In this document: positions 33,501-43,363 of the stretch, in pieces
Layout of the letters: every line of letters begins with the position of its first letter
Numbering within the stretch: the first letter of the stretch is position 1
DNA from: Piromyces finnis
Lineage: Eukaryota > Neocallimastigomycota > Neocallimastigomycetes > Neocallimastigales > Neocallimastigaceae
Assembly (NCBI GenBank): GCA_002104945.1
Contig: MCFH01000001.1
Span: 62,001 to 126,000 of the forward strand
Reading direction: 5' to 3'
Length of the DNA stretch: 64,000 bases
The notes under the pieces: model-generated
What the model saw: only the letters and a program-made list of their open reading frames with translations
The model's database searches: none
What the model was told of the DNA's origin: nothing
Made by a program: the position numbers and the translations under genes

Positions 33501-36038
33501 TTTGTCTTTATTGTTATTGTTTTCATTTTCTTTATCATACATATAATTAAAGTTCCTTACTTGAAAAGTTTCTGTATCTTGACTATATGTTTCATTATTA
33601 TTTTCTTTTTCTAAATTATAATTGTAGTCACCAGGTTCTTCTTCTAAAAAACCTACGACTCTTTTCACTTTAATTTTCCTTGATTTTATGTCGAATATTC
33701 TGTATCCTACTGAAGATTCATCATATCCGATAAAGATTCCCTCCTTAGTTTTGTCTTGAAATTTTGGAATGTTACTGTCATCTAAATAATACACTTTACA
33801 TCCAAATACTCTTAAATTTTTATAATCAACTTTTCTGTTGTACATTAATTCAAATGGTATTTCACCATTAATTCCACTGTGCGGAACTCGATTATGAACA
33901 TAGTTCGCTGTTTTCACAGCATCTTCCCAAAAGCGACGGCATAACCTTGCGTCCATTAACATTGCAGTAGCAGTTTTTATTAACTTTCCATTGAATCTTT
34001 CTGCTCTTCCATTCTGCTCCGGATTTCCAGGGACGGTGAATTGTTGAGTTATTCCATATTCGTTACATAACTCCTTGAAGTTATTAGAAGTGAATTCAGT
34101 TCCATTATCGCTTCTAAGATATTTTACTTTGGATGATAATTCATTAGTAGTTTTATTCAGCCAATTTCCAAATTCTTTGAAAACATCACTTTTATTCTTG
34201 ACAAATATTACCCATCCATATCGACTGTAATCATCTAAGATACTTAAAAAGTATACGTTGTCATGAATTGATGGTGTGATTGGACCTACCAAATCGATGT
34301 GTACTAGTTCCAAAACACTTGATGCTCTACTATCTGACCTTTTATGAGGGATTTCTTTCATTTTGCTTCTCATGCATATTGTACAATTGTGAATATTGTT
34401 CTTTTCATCATTATTGTTGAAATTCAGATGCCCTATTCTTCTATGCCAGTATTCACCATTGTTTCGTACATTATCGCACATTGAGTAATTATTAACTACA
34501 TTACCTTCTTTGATGTACAAATTGAATACATCATATTCATTTGCTTTAACTTCGTATACATTATCTGTTTTCTTATCTTTTATATATGCAAATACATTAT
34601 TGTTCTTCTCATCAAAGATTATTTGGTAGCCACTTTTAACTAACTTGGCAACAGAAATTAAATTTCGTTTTACATCTGGGATGTACATTACATCTTCTAA
34701 TTTTATTGGTTCTTCATTAATAGATCCATTTACTTCACCCATATGTGTTGACTTTGTAGTCGCTCCATTTGCATAATTGATTGGTTCTACATGTTCAAAA
34801 ACATTTTTGAGAATTCCTATATCTTTGGTAATATGATTAGAAGCACCAGAATCTAAAGTCCATGTAGTAAAACTTGTAGGTACATTTTCACAAGATACGT
34901 AATTGCATGATTTATTATTACATTCATCATTGTTATTGTCAAATAATGTATTGTAATCAACTGTAAACAAATCTTGATATCCAACTTCTGGTTCAAAGTC
35001 TTCAGTGGTTTGTTTATTTACTATTTCACCTGTTGCTAAAAATGCTTCCTTGCCTTTATTTTTCTCTTTTCTTAGCCTTCTTGTAACTTCTTCTGAAAGT
35101 TCTTTTTGAATACGACATTGTTTTACAGTATGTCCTTTTTGATGACAAAAATAACATGTAATGTTTTGTTTATTTTTGTTATTCCAATTTCTTTCTTCAT
35201 TGGACTTTTCTTTTCCTTTATTTGTATTTTTATTATGATTATTACTTTGTTTGTTGCGGTAGTATTTAGTACTTTCCTTTCTTTTATCACCTTTGTAACT
35301 ACCTTCAACACTAAAGATATGTCTAATTCCGAAGGTTTCAGATTTCTCTTTCGGATCAAATTTGTTCATCTTATCTATCATTCTTGCTGTGTCCTTTTTG
35401 CATTCTTCCCAGTCTTCATGCTTAAGGACTGTGACTTTCCTATATTTTTCTGGTAAGGCTTGATACAGTAAACCAATTTTTTCTTCATCATCTATTTTCA
35501 CATTTAGTTGTTCTAACTTATTAAAGTTGGAATTTAACTTATTTACAAATCTTGAGAAACTTTCTTTCGGGTCGTATTTTAAGGAGTTTGTTTCCTTAAT
35601 AAGCCTATTCTTTCTTTCTATTTTATCCCCTAAATAAATGTCTTCTAATAGTTTCCACATTTCGTAGCTTGTTAAAGACCTATCTTGGATATCTTGTTGG
35701 CAGTTTGGGCCTAAAGTATACCTAATTAAAAATTGGATATTCCTATCTGTTTTTAAGTCATCTTCGGTTACGTTCTTATCATAGTAGGTATTGATTTCAA
35801 AAGGTGCCTTTAGATATTCTTCTCCGTCGATATCCATTCCTTCGTCACTTTTGATCTTTGGGGTTTTGTTTTCATCAACCCAATCTTCAAGACCATAATA
35901 ATTTAAAATATTCCTCATAAACATTTGCCACGTTATGAAATTTTTATTGTTCAATTCATAAGTGACCTTTCCTAGCATAACGGTAGGATCGAATATAGGA
36001 ATTGATCCAGTATCTCCGTTAGATTTTCTTTTTGACAT
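30585..36038 (-). CDS. Copia-2 Gag-Pol polyprotein, intact (1817 aa)
   Basis: One uninterrupted frame from ATG at 36038. Order is Ty1/copia (integrase before RT): Gag (1-290), zinc knuckle CYFCHQKGHTVKQC (about 295), protease TWTLDSGASNHITKD (about 391), pre-integrase HRRIGHLNF...CTICMRSK, integrase core (HIDLVGPI, RSDNGTEF, NGRAERFNG, to about 700), a very long Asn/Lys/Glu-rich linker (about 805-1320) with basic clusters such as KKKFFDKKKLL and RKRKL, RT (RWVFKIKRNSTGEIEKYKAR, QLDVKAAYLYADL, catalytic YVDDILITG about 1507) and RNase H (FVDSDYGGDEETRKSTT, STSTAEAEYYGLCE, HIDIKYHKVRE). With identical LTRs, primer site, polypurine tract and target duplication, this is the best candidate in the window for an active autonomous element. 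Gag and Pol share one frame, so protease would be made in equal amount to Gag unless another control exists. Confidence 0.92.
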   Translation of the reverse strand: MSKRKSNGDTGSIPIFDPTVMLGKVTYELNNKNFITWQMFMRNILNYYGLEDWVDENKTPKIKSDEGMDIDGEEYLKAPFEINTYYDKNVTEDDLKTDRNIQFLIRYTLGPNCQQDIQDRSLTSYEMWKLLEDIYLGDKIERKNRLIKETNSLKYDPKESFSRFVNKLNSNFNKLEQLNVKIDDEEKIGLLYQALPEKYRKVTVLKHEDWEECKKDTARMIDKMNKFDPKEKSETFGIRHIFSVEGSYKGDKRKESTKYYRNKQSNNHNKNTNKGKEKSNEERNWNNKNKQNITCYFCHQKGHTVKQCRIQKELSEEVTRRLRKEKNKGKEAFLATGEIVNKQTTEDFEPEVGYQDLFTVDYNTLFDNNNDECNNKSCNYVSCENVPTSFTTWTLDSGASNHITKDIGILKNVFEHVEPINYANGATTKSTHMGEVNGSINEEPIKLEDVMYIPDVKRNLISVAKLVKSGYQIIFDEKNNNVFAYIKDKKTDNVYEVKANEYDVFNLYIKEGNVVNNYSMCDNVRNNGEYWHRRIGHLNFNNNDEKNNIHNCTICMRSKMKEIPHKRSDSRASSVLELVHIDLVGPITPSIHDNVYFLSILDDYSRYGWVIFVKNKSDVFKEFGNWLNKTTNELSSKVKYLRSDNGTEFTSNNFKELCNEYGITQQFTVPGNPEQNGRAERFNGKLIKTATAMLMDARLCRRFWEDAVKTANYVHNRVPHSGINGEIPFELMYNRKVDYKNLRVFGCKVYYLDDSNIPKFQDKTKEGIFIGYDESSVGYRIFDIKSRKIKVKRVVGFLEEEPGDYNYNLEKENNNETYSQDTETFQVRNFNYMYDKENENNNNKDKKEKDISNENDKLMNENLETLNDKTSNKEDLKEVNYEEKFKNIEEKLDKLTSLLNKEKNNSSESFMQVCEDTNDSNMSIEDSEEEDLNLLDYIKLKEKKKERLNKNNYRKIEEMEENKEIKISTSMESVSETNKEKENNNDISGSNDGNINNFTLEENNLKYNNLKYNSADETEICEIKEVNIKRNDDKKNKNINSKDNSNISKDNKRNNKYLNTKGNVYFIEEKSDIVNKNELIEEVLKTPSEMEINDLTGEIDNNDFLNILSPDIDLETRKKIDFENIESVKNNINKNNRKEIENNYSNVKVNYKNEEYYKKNYIPINENEIRRNLNKENINIPEEKSKFKNISDEKESNLNNQNKKEYNLRNLKNKNEIKDPINKDKSKKKFFDKKKLLSKQNFLNKRNLNRKLKSNKNFKLNENHPRKEEKFPRKRKLVPSEDVIEEKFSKPHEHEPEKKKIKEVALTIAQIKEPNSYNDIFKRKDKDKWIKAIEAELLNMKERKVFKRIDEVPEDANIIDSRWVFKIKRNSTGEIEKYKARLVARGFTQEYGEDYNETFSPTLKQDSLRILIGIAAINNYKIHQLDVKAAYLYADLKEDIYMKAPEGDKMYKKGLWKLNKALYGLKQAAREWNNNISNTLIELGFQKLVSEPCIFIKTKNNKLVCLVGIYVDDILITGKKEEIDKTIKLIKEKYVITDVGDANFIIGIKVETLKDGYLLHQERYLKDILHKFGLENCRGSKTTTPIKNDEQVNQPFDPTTYRAAIGSLLYLAIGTRPDILFSVTKASRFSQNPTIQNWKNVLQIFKYLKENPHYGIRFERNLNLKIFVDSDYGGDEETRKSTTVFVFLLGNGPTSWYSKLQKCVSTSTAEAEYYGLCECSKQALWYRNIFSELKIKKECLKINIDNQATIYNANNETINPKSKHIDIKYHKVRELIKENKISLEYIKSEENLADGFTKYLNKNKMKIFRDSLLYKYK

Positions 36039-36070
36039 ATTAAAAAAACTTACTTAAATATAAGAGCAAT

Positions 36071-36084
36071 TGAGACTCTTAATC
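36071..36084 (-). promoter_or_regulatory. Copia-2 primer binding site (tRNA-Lys anticodon arm)
   Basis: Minus strand GATTAAGAGTCTCA directly after the LTR end TGACA, the same 14 bases as in copia-1. See 15411-15424 for the tRNA comparison. Confidence 0.7.
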
Positions 36085-36320
36085 TGTCAGATAAATTTAG
36101 TTTACACTTAAATTTATTTATAAAACTATTTGGGTTTTTATAATCTTTTATTTATTTATATTTATTTTATAATATAAATATTGTAACTTTCTTAAAATCT
36201 TTTTATTAAAAAAATAACCAAAGAATAAAAATGTAGTACAATATTAATTTATAATTTTATAAAATACAAATACATAAAAAATACATAAAATATTATTTTG
36301 GAATGTATTTTATTTTCACA
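36085..36320 (-). mobile_element. Copia-2 5' LTR
   Basis: 236 bp, TG...CA on the minus strand, no difference seen from 30327-30562. The right target duplication ATTTC is at 36321-36325. Confidence 0.9.
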
Positions 36321-36336
36321 ATTTCATTATTTATCA

Positions 36337-36981
36337 CTTCTAACCCTCGATGTGTCCTGACGCGGCGAGCGCGGATGGCATGGATGGTGTAGAGGGAATG
36401 TCACGGTTCGAACCCCGGTGCTTCTCGAAAGTGCCGAGGTCAAATCTAATCAGAATTCACAGGTTCAACAGGGAGATTCTATGCCTGCCCCTGTTGATCC
36501 TTCTTTCTTTTTTACTAATAATAGTGAGGTAAACCCAATGGAGCACAATGAGGTTCTTCTTAATAAATGGGTTTCTGAGATATTTAGCCAGTTTGCTAAT
36601 ATGGGAAACCGTCTGGGTGCTATGGAAGAACAGCTTCGGGGCATTGAGGTTTACAAGAGCGAGATAAACGATGCTCTTCAGCAAAAATTTGTTGAAGTGG
36701 ACCAAAGGTTGGAAGCAAACGAGTCAGCTAGCCAAGTTAGCTTGGAAGAGCTGCACGCTGTGGAAAATGCCTTTACCGCAGAACATGAGGAAAGGTTGCA
36801 AAACCACCAGCAAGTGCTAAACAACCAAGAAACATTGTATCGTCAATCTAGCGCCTTCGTCTCTTATAAAAAAGAGCTTGAAGAAGAGATGGTCAGATTG
36901 AGGGAACAACGAAATGCTCTAGAAGAAAGAGAAAAATTATTCGAGGCTAAAGTTGAAGCCATGAGCAGTCTACCCATTTAG
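36337..36981 (+). CDS. Orphan coiled-coil ORF, Gag-like, in a G+C-rich patch
   Basis: The frame is open from about 36373, has its first ATG at 36481 (MPAPVDPSFFFTNNSEVNPM) and stops at 36981. Residues after about 40 form a long heptad helix (LGAMEEQLRGIEVYKSEIND, EELHAVENAFTAEHEERLQN, EEMVRLREQRNALEEREK). No knuckle or catalytic motif is seen. The patch 36337-36984 is far richer in G+C than both flanks and begins and ends abruptly (LTR-A remnant on the left, gypsy D integrase on the right). G+C level resembles the LTR-A pol at 55047-58400, so it could be a gag fragment of that family; this is inference. A B-box-like GGTTCGAACCCC at 36405 lies just upstream. Confidence 0.45.
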
Positions 36982-36984
36982 TAA

Positions 36985-37540
36985 AATAATCTACTACCAC
37001 TATTATATATTGGTTTTTCTTTTCGGTAATGGGTAAGGGCCCAATAATGTCCAATCCAAGGTGTGTAAAGGGTCCTTCTACTCTTGATGCAAAACTTTCA
37101 GTTGGCTCCGGATACTTCTGGCTTTTGTTCAATTTGCATGTGTGACATTTATTTACGAATCTCTTAACATCCATTACCATATTCTTCCAATAGTAATCTT
37201 TTTTTATTCTTTGATATGTTTTTGAATATCCTTCATGTCCAATGTTGTGTCCCTTAAAAATTATATTAAAATTTTCATTCTCATCTCTTATAACTTTCCT
37301 CAAATCTTCCCCATCTTTGAAATAAGTAATGCCTTCAATTTCTAAAAATTTCTCATTTATTTGGTCTCTTAATAGCTCCGTATTAATTTCTTTCTCATCA
37401 ATATCATTGGATCTCAGAGACGCATCATTAGTAATGCATACCTGTTTTTCTGGGTCTTGATGTAATTTAGATAATGCATCCGCAATTACATTGTTTTTAC
37501 CTTTATCGTATTCAATAGTAATCCCTAGCATGCTAGCCAT
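36985..37540 (-). pseudogene. Gypsy D RNase H end and integrase, truncated
   Basis: Minus strand from 37540: MLGITIEYDKGKNNVIADAL (RNase H C-terminus), a short linker, an HHCC finger (GHNIGHEGYSKTYQ, DYYWKNMVMDV, CHTCKLNK) and the first part of the integrase core (HLGLDIIGPLP, VVDYFTKWV). It stops near 36985, where the orphan coiled-coil patch begins; the two remaining catalytic residues and the C-terminal domain are lost. Confidence 0.8.
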
Positions 37541-38701
37541 GAGGCACTATCTCATTTGTCTCATATTATTGGGCTCCTTGTTGTTAAATAGACCTAATAG
37601 CGGTTTATGGTATGTGTAAACTACTGTAGGAATTTTATTCTCTGAAATATATGGTTTGAACTTTGATATACAATAAAATAGTGCTGCTCCTTCCAGATCG
37701 GTTATTGAGTAATTACGTTCAGCTTTACTAAGACTTCTACTAACATAATGAACAGGTAGTTCCTTCTCCCCACCCTCCTCTTTTTGAAGAAGAATCCCTC
37801 CAAGACCTTGATAAGAAGCATCAGTTCTGATAATAAATGGTTTTGAAAAACAAGGAATTTTAAAATCGGTGCGATCTCCCCACCCTCCTCTTTTTGAAGA
37901 AGAATCCCTCCATGACCTTGATAAGAAGCATCAGTTCTGATAATAAATGGTTTTGAAAAACAAGGGAATTTTAAAATCGGTGCGGTCATTAATTTGTTCT
38001 TAAGCAAGGTAAAGCTAGATTCCTGCTCCTGGGACCACACATATGGTGAATATTTTTTAATAATCGGTACAATGGCTCCGAAATCGAAGCATAATTAGCA
38101 ATAAATTGACGATAATAACCTAAGCACCCAAAAATGATCGTAATTCAGAAACATTAGTGGGAGCCGACCAATTCATAATAGCATCAATTTTGGATTTAAG
38201 TGGTTTTAAACCATTGGATGTTAGCCAGTGACCCAAAACTTTGACCTCTGACTTCATAAATTTGCATTTTTCTAAATTAATTTTAAGCTTATTGTTCTTG
38301 AAAATTCTCATTGCTTGTTCTAAATGCTTAAGGTGCTTCTCCTTTAACTTCGAGAATATTAAAATATCATCAATAAAATTAAAAACACATTTACCAATCA
38401 GCGGAAATAATAATTCATTCATGCTTCTTTGGAATGTAGCGGGGGCATTGCACAGTCCAAAAGGCATCACTTTAAAATTGAAATTACAATACAAAGTAGT
38501 GAAACTGGTAACATCAATACTATCCTTTTGCATATATATCTGATGATACCAGGAGTACAGATCTAAGGTTGAAAAGACAGAAGCACCATCAAGACCATCA
38601 AAAATTTCCTCAATAAGGGGTAAAGCATAGGCATCCTTCACTGTAGCTTGATTAACATTCCTATAGTCTACACATCCTCCACTTACCATTATGTTTTGGC
38701 A
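37541..38701 (-). pseudogene. Gypsy D reverse transcriptase and RNase H, with a 110-bp tandem duplication
   Basis: RT motifs read from 38690: GGCVDYRNVNQATVKDAYAL, ALPLIEEIFDGLDGASVFST, VMPFGLCNAPATFQRSMNEL, catalytic FIDDILIFSK (Phe for Tyr), LGHWLTSNGLKPLKSKIDAI, then NWSAPTNVSELRSFLG. A frameshift near 38118 and the duplication 37766-37875/37876-37985 (period 110, not a multiple of 3) break the RNase H region (PFIIRTDASYQGHGGILLQK repeats in another frame). A second lesion lies near 38690, where the frame joins the protease ORF. Related to gypsy E. Confidence 0.85.
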
Positions 38702-40003
38702 CTAATACCACAGGTGAAGACCAGACTTTGACGGTTCTATAAGATTTTTATTAATAAGCTTTGTGAGTTCTTCCTTTAGAATATTAGCTTTAATCTTGGA
38801 TAGACGGTAACTTCTTTGTTTAATTGAATGTGTTCCTGGCTTGAGTTTAATTTCATGAGGCGGTAATAGCGAAGGTGTGAGTTCATCACTTGATGTTGCT
38901 ATTGCTTCCATATGGTCGTCTAAAATTTTCAGAATTTCACTAGAATATTTAGGGTCTAGGTTACTAATAAATTTATTATGATGGATGTATTCCTTTGGTG
39001 GTAATCCTTCAATACTGGTTAAATCATCATTATTATCTATGGTAATAGTTTCATCTTCATTTTTAATCATGCATGTAGTGGAGACACTGTTCCCCGCTCC
39101 TTCCTTGTTGGAAGTATCTCTTTCTAAAATACAAAGTAACTTTTCCTCTTTAATTCCTTTATTAAGAATAGCCAATTGTTCATACGTTCCGTCTTTTAAT
39201 TCTCGAACTAGAGCCGTCTTGTGTGGAATAACAATTAGTTTATGATCTGCTAAGGCTTTTAATCCAATTAAAATGTCATAAAATGCATCTTGATGGTCAA
39301 TTACTCTAAGAGTTGTATTAAAGGTTCTAATACGAATAGGGAGTTTAACAATTAAATTTTCATTTGAATCATAATCCATAGCAGCTTGTCGAATTCTACT
39401 TTTCGTATAACCAACTTTCTCATATGATTCTAAGTTGTCCAAGAAATCCTTTGACACTACATTTAAATTACTACAAGTATCTAATAATAAACGAGCCTCT
39501 GCCATAGGTTTTCCTGCTTCTGCTTGTATCATCGCAAGTTCATTTTCATTTACTTCTATAGAGTTGGATTCATATTCATGATTAATATTATTAACTAATG
39601 TTACTTCAGGTTCAATATTAGCCATAGTTCCCACAATATCACTCTTTTCTAATCTTAAAAGTTTAATTAGTTCCCCTCGAAGTTTAGGACTAATATCTAG
39701 AAGTTGTCCTAAGGTAATATGGCTTATAGTATTGTTAAGTTCCTCTTTGATATCATAATTCTCCTTCTGATTTACTAACTTGATGTGCTTATCCAATCGT
39801 TGCTTTTCATTACAACCATTTATTCTGTATGTTTCAGTATTTTCTCTGTTTGTTTTTAAAGGTATAGAATTAGTAACGTTATTATTTATATTTTTATTAC
39901 CTTCCTTGGCTTCATTATTATTCCTCTGTTCTTCATTCCTTAATATTGTATCTTTATTTTTCACAGTATTAATATTTGGATTACTAATAATGGATGGGTG
40001 CAA
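38702..40003 (-). pseudogene. Gypsy D protease and linker region (433-codon open frame)
   Basis: Open from 40003 (M-H-P-S-I-I-S-N) and continuing upstream through stops to about 40150 (SIDTPAIRMRKEQDIGN). It contains a helix shared with gypsy E (ISHITLGQLLDISPKLRGEL), a retropepsin-like motif LLDTCSNLNVVSKDFLD with Cys in place of the usual Gly, the hydrophobic ILIGLKALADHKLIV that normally ends such domains, and the segment before RT (LPPHEIKLKPGTHSIKQRSY, KNLIEPSKSG). The last codon runs out of frame right before the RT motif VVL-PKHNG. No gag is found upstream. Confidence 0.75.
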
Positions 40004-40153
40004 CTGATTTAACTAAGCTGTCTGAAAGTTATTATTTCTATGATTATTGCCAATGTCCTGTTCTTTTCTCATACGAATGGCTGGAGTATCAATACTTTTG
40101 TTGGTTCCTTACAAATCTTTATATCGTAATTTTGATCTTGGGTTTTCTAGACT

Positions 40154-40560
40154 ACTGTAACGCTTCTTAATTTAATTTTTATTAATTAAGAAGCTTTGTT
40201 GATTCAACAGGTTTAAACCCAAGAAAATAATTTATTTAGAAAAAATATATTTTGTTGACTTTATTTTTTTTTATTAATTTTGTTTGTTAATAAAAGCATA
40301 AAAGAAAAATTTCATATATTTTTTTAATTTTACATCTATTTATATTTTTTCAATATTTAAACAATCCAATCAAAAAAATATATAATTCTAAATCTTTAAT
40401 TTGATTTGATTAAATAATTTAATTAATAAAATCTAAGAAAAATAATGAAACATTAACTATGTAAAACAATTACTAATTAATTTTGTTGGAAACAGTATTA
40501 ATCGAACTTATGATAGTTTGATTCATAGTCTTAGTACTCTACGACTAACACAAATTTCTA
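40154..40560 (-). mobile_element. Probable LTR relic (LTR-F) with hairpin end and tRNA-like module
   Basis: On the minus strand it ends AAGCGTTACA at 40154, similar to the LTR-C end CGCGTTACA, next to the gypsy D leader. A hairpin GCTTCTTAATT/AATTAAGAAGC lies at the terminus (about 40160-40192), a TATAAATAGATG motif near 40335 (minus) and a tRNA-like module near 40495-40556 (GTAGAGTACTAAGAC, AAGTTCGATTAAT). The other end is not identified. Confidence 0.4.
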
Positions 40561-40834
40561 AATTTAATAATTTGTGATAAATAATTAAATTTATAAATTA
40601 TGAATTTATAATAATAATAATAATTGTCACGAATACTAGTGGAATCTGCAATTTCATGATCACTTGAAATTGTGAAATTACTTATAAAATTTCAAAATCA
40701 ATAATATTTTATTTTCAAATAAATTATAAAATTATATTAAGAAATATTTAAAAAATTTAGAAAAGGTTAAGATATGACCTTAACCCTTAATATTTTTATA
40801 ACAAATAACTTTAACCCTTATCGTCAAAATTAAA

Positions 40835-41070
40835 TAAGGGAAAACACGCGTATCTCCTCAACGAATGGCGATTTTTGGGAAATTATGGTTGGGAGATTGT
40901 GGGTTCGTTAGAAAGCCACGCTCGAGACAAACAACATATCTTAAAATCAGGTCGATATCTCTGCTGGTTCACGAGATATTCCAATTTAAAGATATTTTGT
41001 TAGTAATGATTAATTGTTTATTCAGAGAATGATCACCCCTGATGTATTGAACATAAATCATTCACCCAAA
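40835..41070. other. G+C-richer non-coding islet
   Basis: Between AT-rich relics lies about 230 bases of near-balanced composition, e.g. AAAGCCACGCTCGAGAC and GGTTCACGAGATATTCC. It contains a short inverted repeat ATATCTC/GAGATAT (around 40957-40980). No reading frame is convincing on either strand. It may be part of an unrecognised LTR or leader. The flanking 40561-40834 is AT-rich. Confidence 0.45.
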
Positions 41071-42511
41071 AGGATATAAATTATTGTTTTAATTAAATTA
41101 AAATTATTTTCCGGAATTAATTAACTTTATTTTATAATAATTATTTCAATAACATAACTTATAATCTTTGAATTAAAAGATTATAATTACTAATATTATA
41201 TTCAATGAATTATATTATAATTAAGAAATAATTAATATTATGAATATATAAACAATAGTTATTTTTAATAATTAGTAATAAGTCTTAAGTTTAACCTTAT
41301 TACTAATTATTAAAACTAAGTCTTAAGTTTAACCTTAGTATTATAAAATATATTATAAAAAATAATCATGTATTAAAAAGTTATTTTATTATTAAATGTA
41401 AAATTACAAATAGTATAAATAGTTTAGAATAGTTTTATGAATTAAATCTTTGTAAAGATTATTACCTTATTAATACTTAACAAGTATTACTATTAAATAA
41501 TCTTATTATTATATATACTCTTCAAATAAAATAAAAAGAAATTATTTTAACTATAATACATAATTTAATTATTCATTTATAAAACAATTAAGATTATTTT
41601 AATAAAACATTTTTTCTAACCTAGTTATCTTTAATCTTTTATTTAATTTAATATTTTAATATTAAATTATTAGTTTAGTAAAACTTTTACATAATACGTA
41701 TTTAAAATAATGTATAATGTATTAAATTAATGTACCGTAAAATTTTACAAAATTTATATCACAATACGTTAACATAAATTTATGTAAAATTTAATTTTAT
41801 GATAAGATAAAGTTTTTGATGATAAAATAAAATTTTAAATTAAATAATTTTTAACCAATAAATATTTTAGATAATAAAAAAATTTTTTTTATAAACTAAG
41901 CCTCAAAATTAGAAATAAATAAATTGAATATATGTTTGAAATATAATCAACCATATAGTAAATAAATCAAAACTTTATTTTAAGTTTAGAAAATTCTTTA
42001 GTAAATCAATTGAATTTAAATAGTTTAATACAAATAATTTCTTTTAATAAATGTATAAATGTAAATAATGTAAAATTATAATATTGAAACATGTATATTA
42101 GAATTTATTCAATTTATTTAAAAAGTATAAATAAAGAAAATTTTTCAACTATTGAAACGATAGTTGGAAAATCGTATAGGTTAATTTAGTATAGATAAAT
42201 TAACATTAGTTTATAGTTTAGATTAATAATTATAGTTTTAAATAAATATAAATTGATTACCTAGTGAAGATTCTGGTAAAATAACCTTCACGGTAAAGTA
42301 ATCAACGGTTGTTATAGTTTAGTTTAGTTTAAAATAAATAAATAAAATATAATAAATAAAGATAATTTGTTAGTTTAGTGAATTGTATACAAACCTGAAC
42401 TTAGGTTAGCTTATTTTACAGTTACAGTCTCCATTTTTATAATATTTTATTCCATTTATTAAGATAATTTTCTTTTTAAGAAATTCTTTAATTTTATTAC
42501 TTCCTGGATAT
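41071..42511. other. AT-rich LTR relics
   Basis: Contains a reverse copy of the 10101-type monomer (41340-41440, with TATAAATAGTTTAG), a single 83-bp unit of the 29092 array (42105-42172) with its flanks, and a hairpin at 42254-42306 (TTGATTAC/GTAATCAA with inner GTGAAG/CTTCAC). No coding signal. Confidence 0.5.
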
Positions 42512-43363
42512 TCATTTTGAATTATTTTCACTAGTATCAATAGATGTGTCAGTTACAAGTACCGCTTCTGAGTCAGTATAATTATTTATTGATTCACTTT
42601 TTTCATTTTCAGATGGAACTGAGGATATTTTTATTTTATTTTCTATATTAAAATAATTATTTTTATCAATATTAAAAATATTAGATGGATCATATGAATG
42701 AATATTATTATGATTATTATGGATGTTAGAATTATAATAACTAGTTGTAATATTTTCATTTAATTTAGGAAAATCATTTTTATTTATATCTATTTTATTA
42801 TTTAAGTTGCGAGTATCATTTAAGTCATTGATATCACTATTCATTACTTTATTATAAACAATATCATTATCATAGTCAGATAATTTAGTTATTTCATTAT
42901 TTTTAAAATAATTATTATTCTGGCTTTTATCAATATCATTTTTAAAATTTATATTTTTATTTTTATTTCCATGTGAATTATTATTAATAGAGATATAATT
43001 ATTTAAATCAACATTATTAAGTTTAGAATATTTAGTTGAATTTATACTTTCATTAACACAAGAATTTTTATTTAAGTCAATATTTTTATCAATATAAGGA
43101 TTAATATTATTATTTTTATTTATTTCATTATCATTAATACATGAATTATTAAAATTACAAGAATAAACTATATTTTCATTATTTTTAGAGTAAAAATCTT
43201 TATTTGAATTTAAAATATTATTTTTAGTAGCTTCATCATTATTATTATTAAAAGTAGCTAGTGAAATTTTTATATCATTTTTATCGCCTGGTATTAGTCT
43301 AGATAATGCATCAGCGACTACATTTTTCTTTCCTTGTTCATATTTGACTTTGACCTTGAGCAT
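42512..43363 (-). pseudogene. Gypsy E RNase H C-terminus with Asn-rich tail
   Basis: Starts MLKVKVKYEQGKKNVVADAL, the end of RNase H, followed by about 250 residues of low-complexity Asn/Ile/Ser/Asp sequence and a stop at 42512. In gypsy D the integrase finger follows within about 50 residues; here none appears. Either integrase was lost by truncation or the linker expanded by AAT slippage. A frameshift near 43420 separates it from the RT ORF. Confidence 0.7.

Noticed and set aside
40013-40153. Self-priming match for gypsy D (AAACCCAAGA against TCTTGGGTTT in the adjoining LTR-like sequence)
   Set aside because: The match lies about 10 bases away from the LTR end and the partner is not at a TATA-determined RNA start, unlike in B1 and C.
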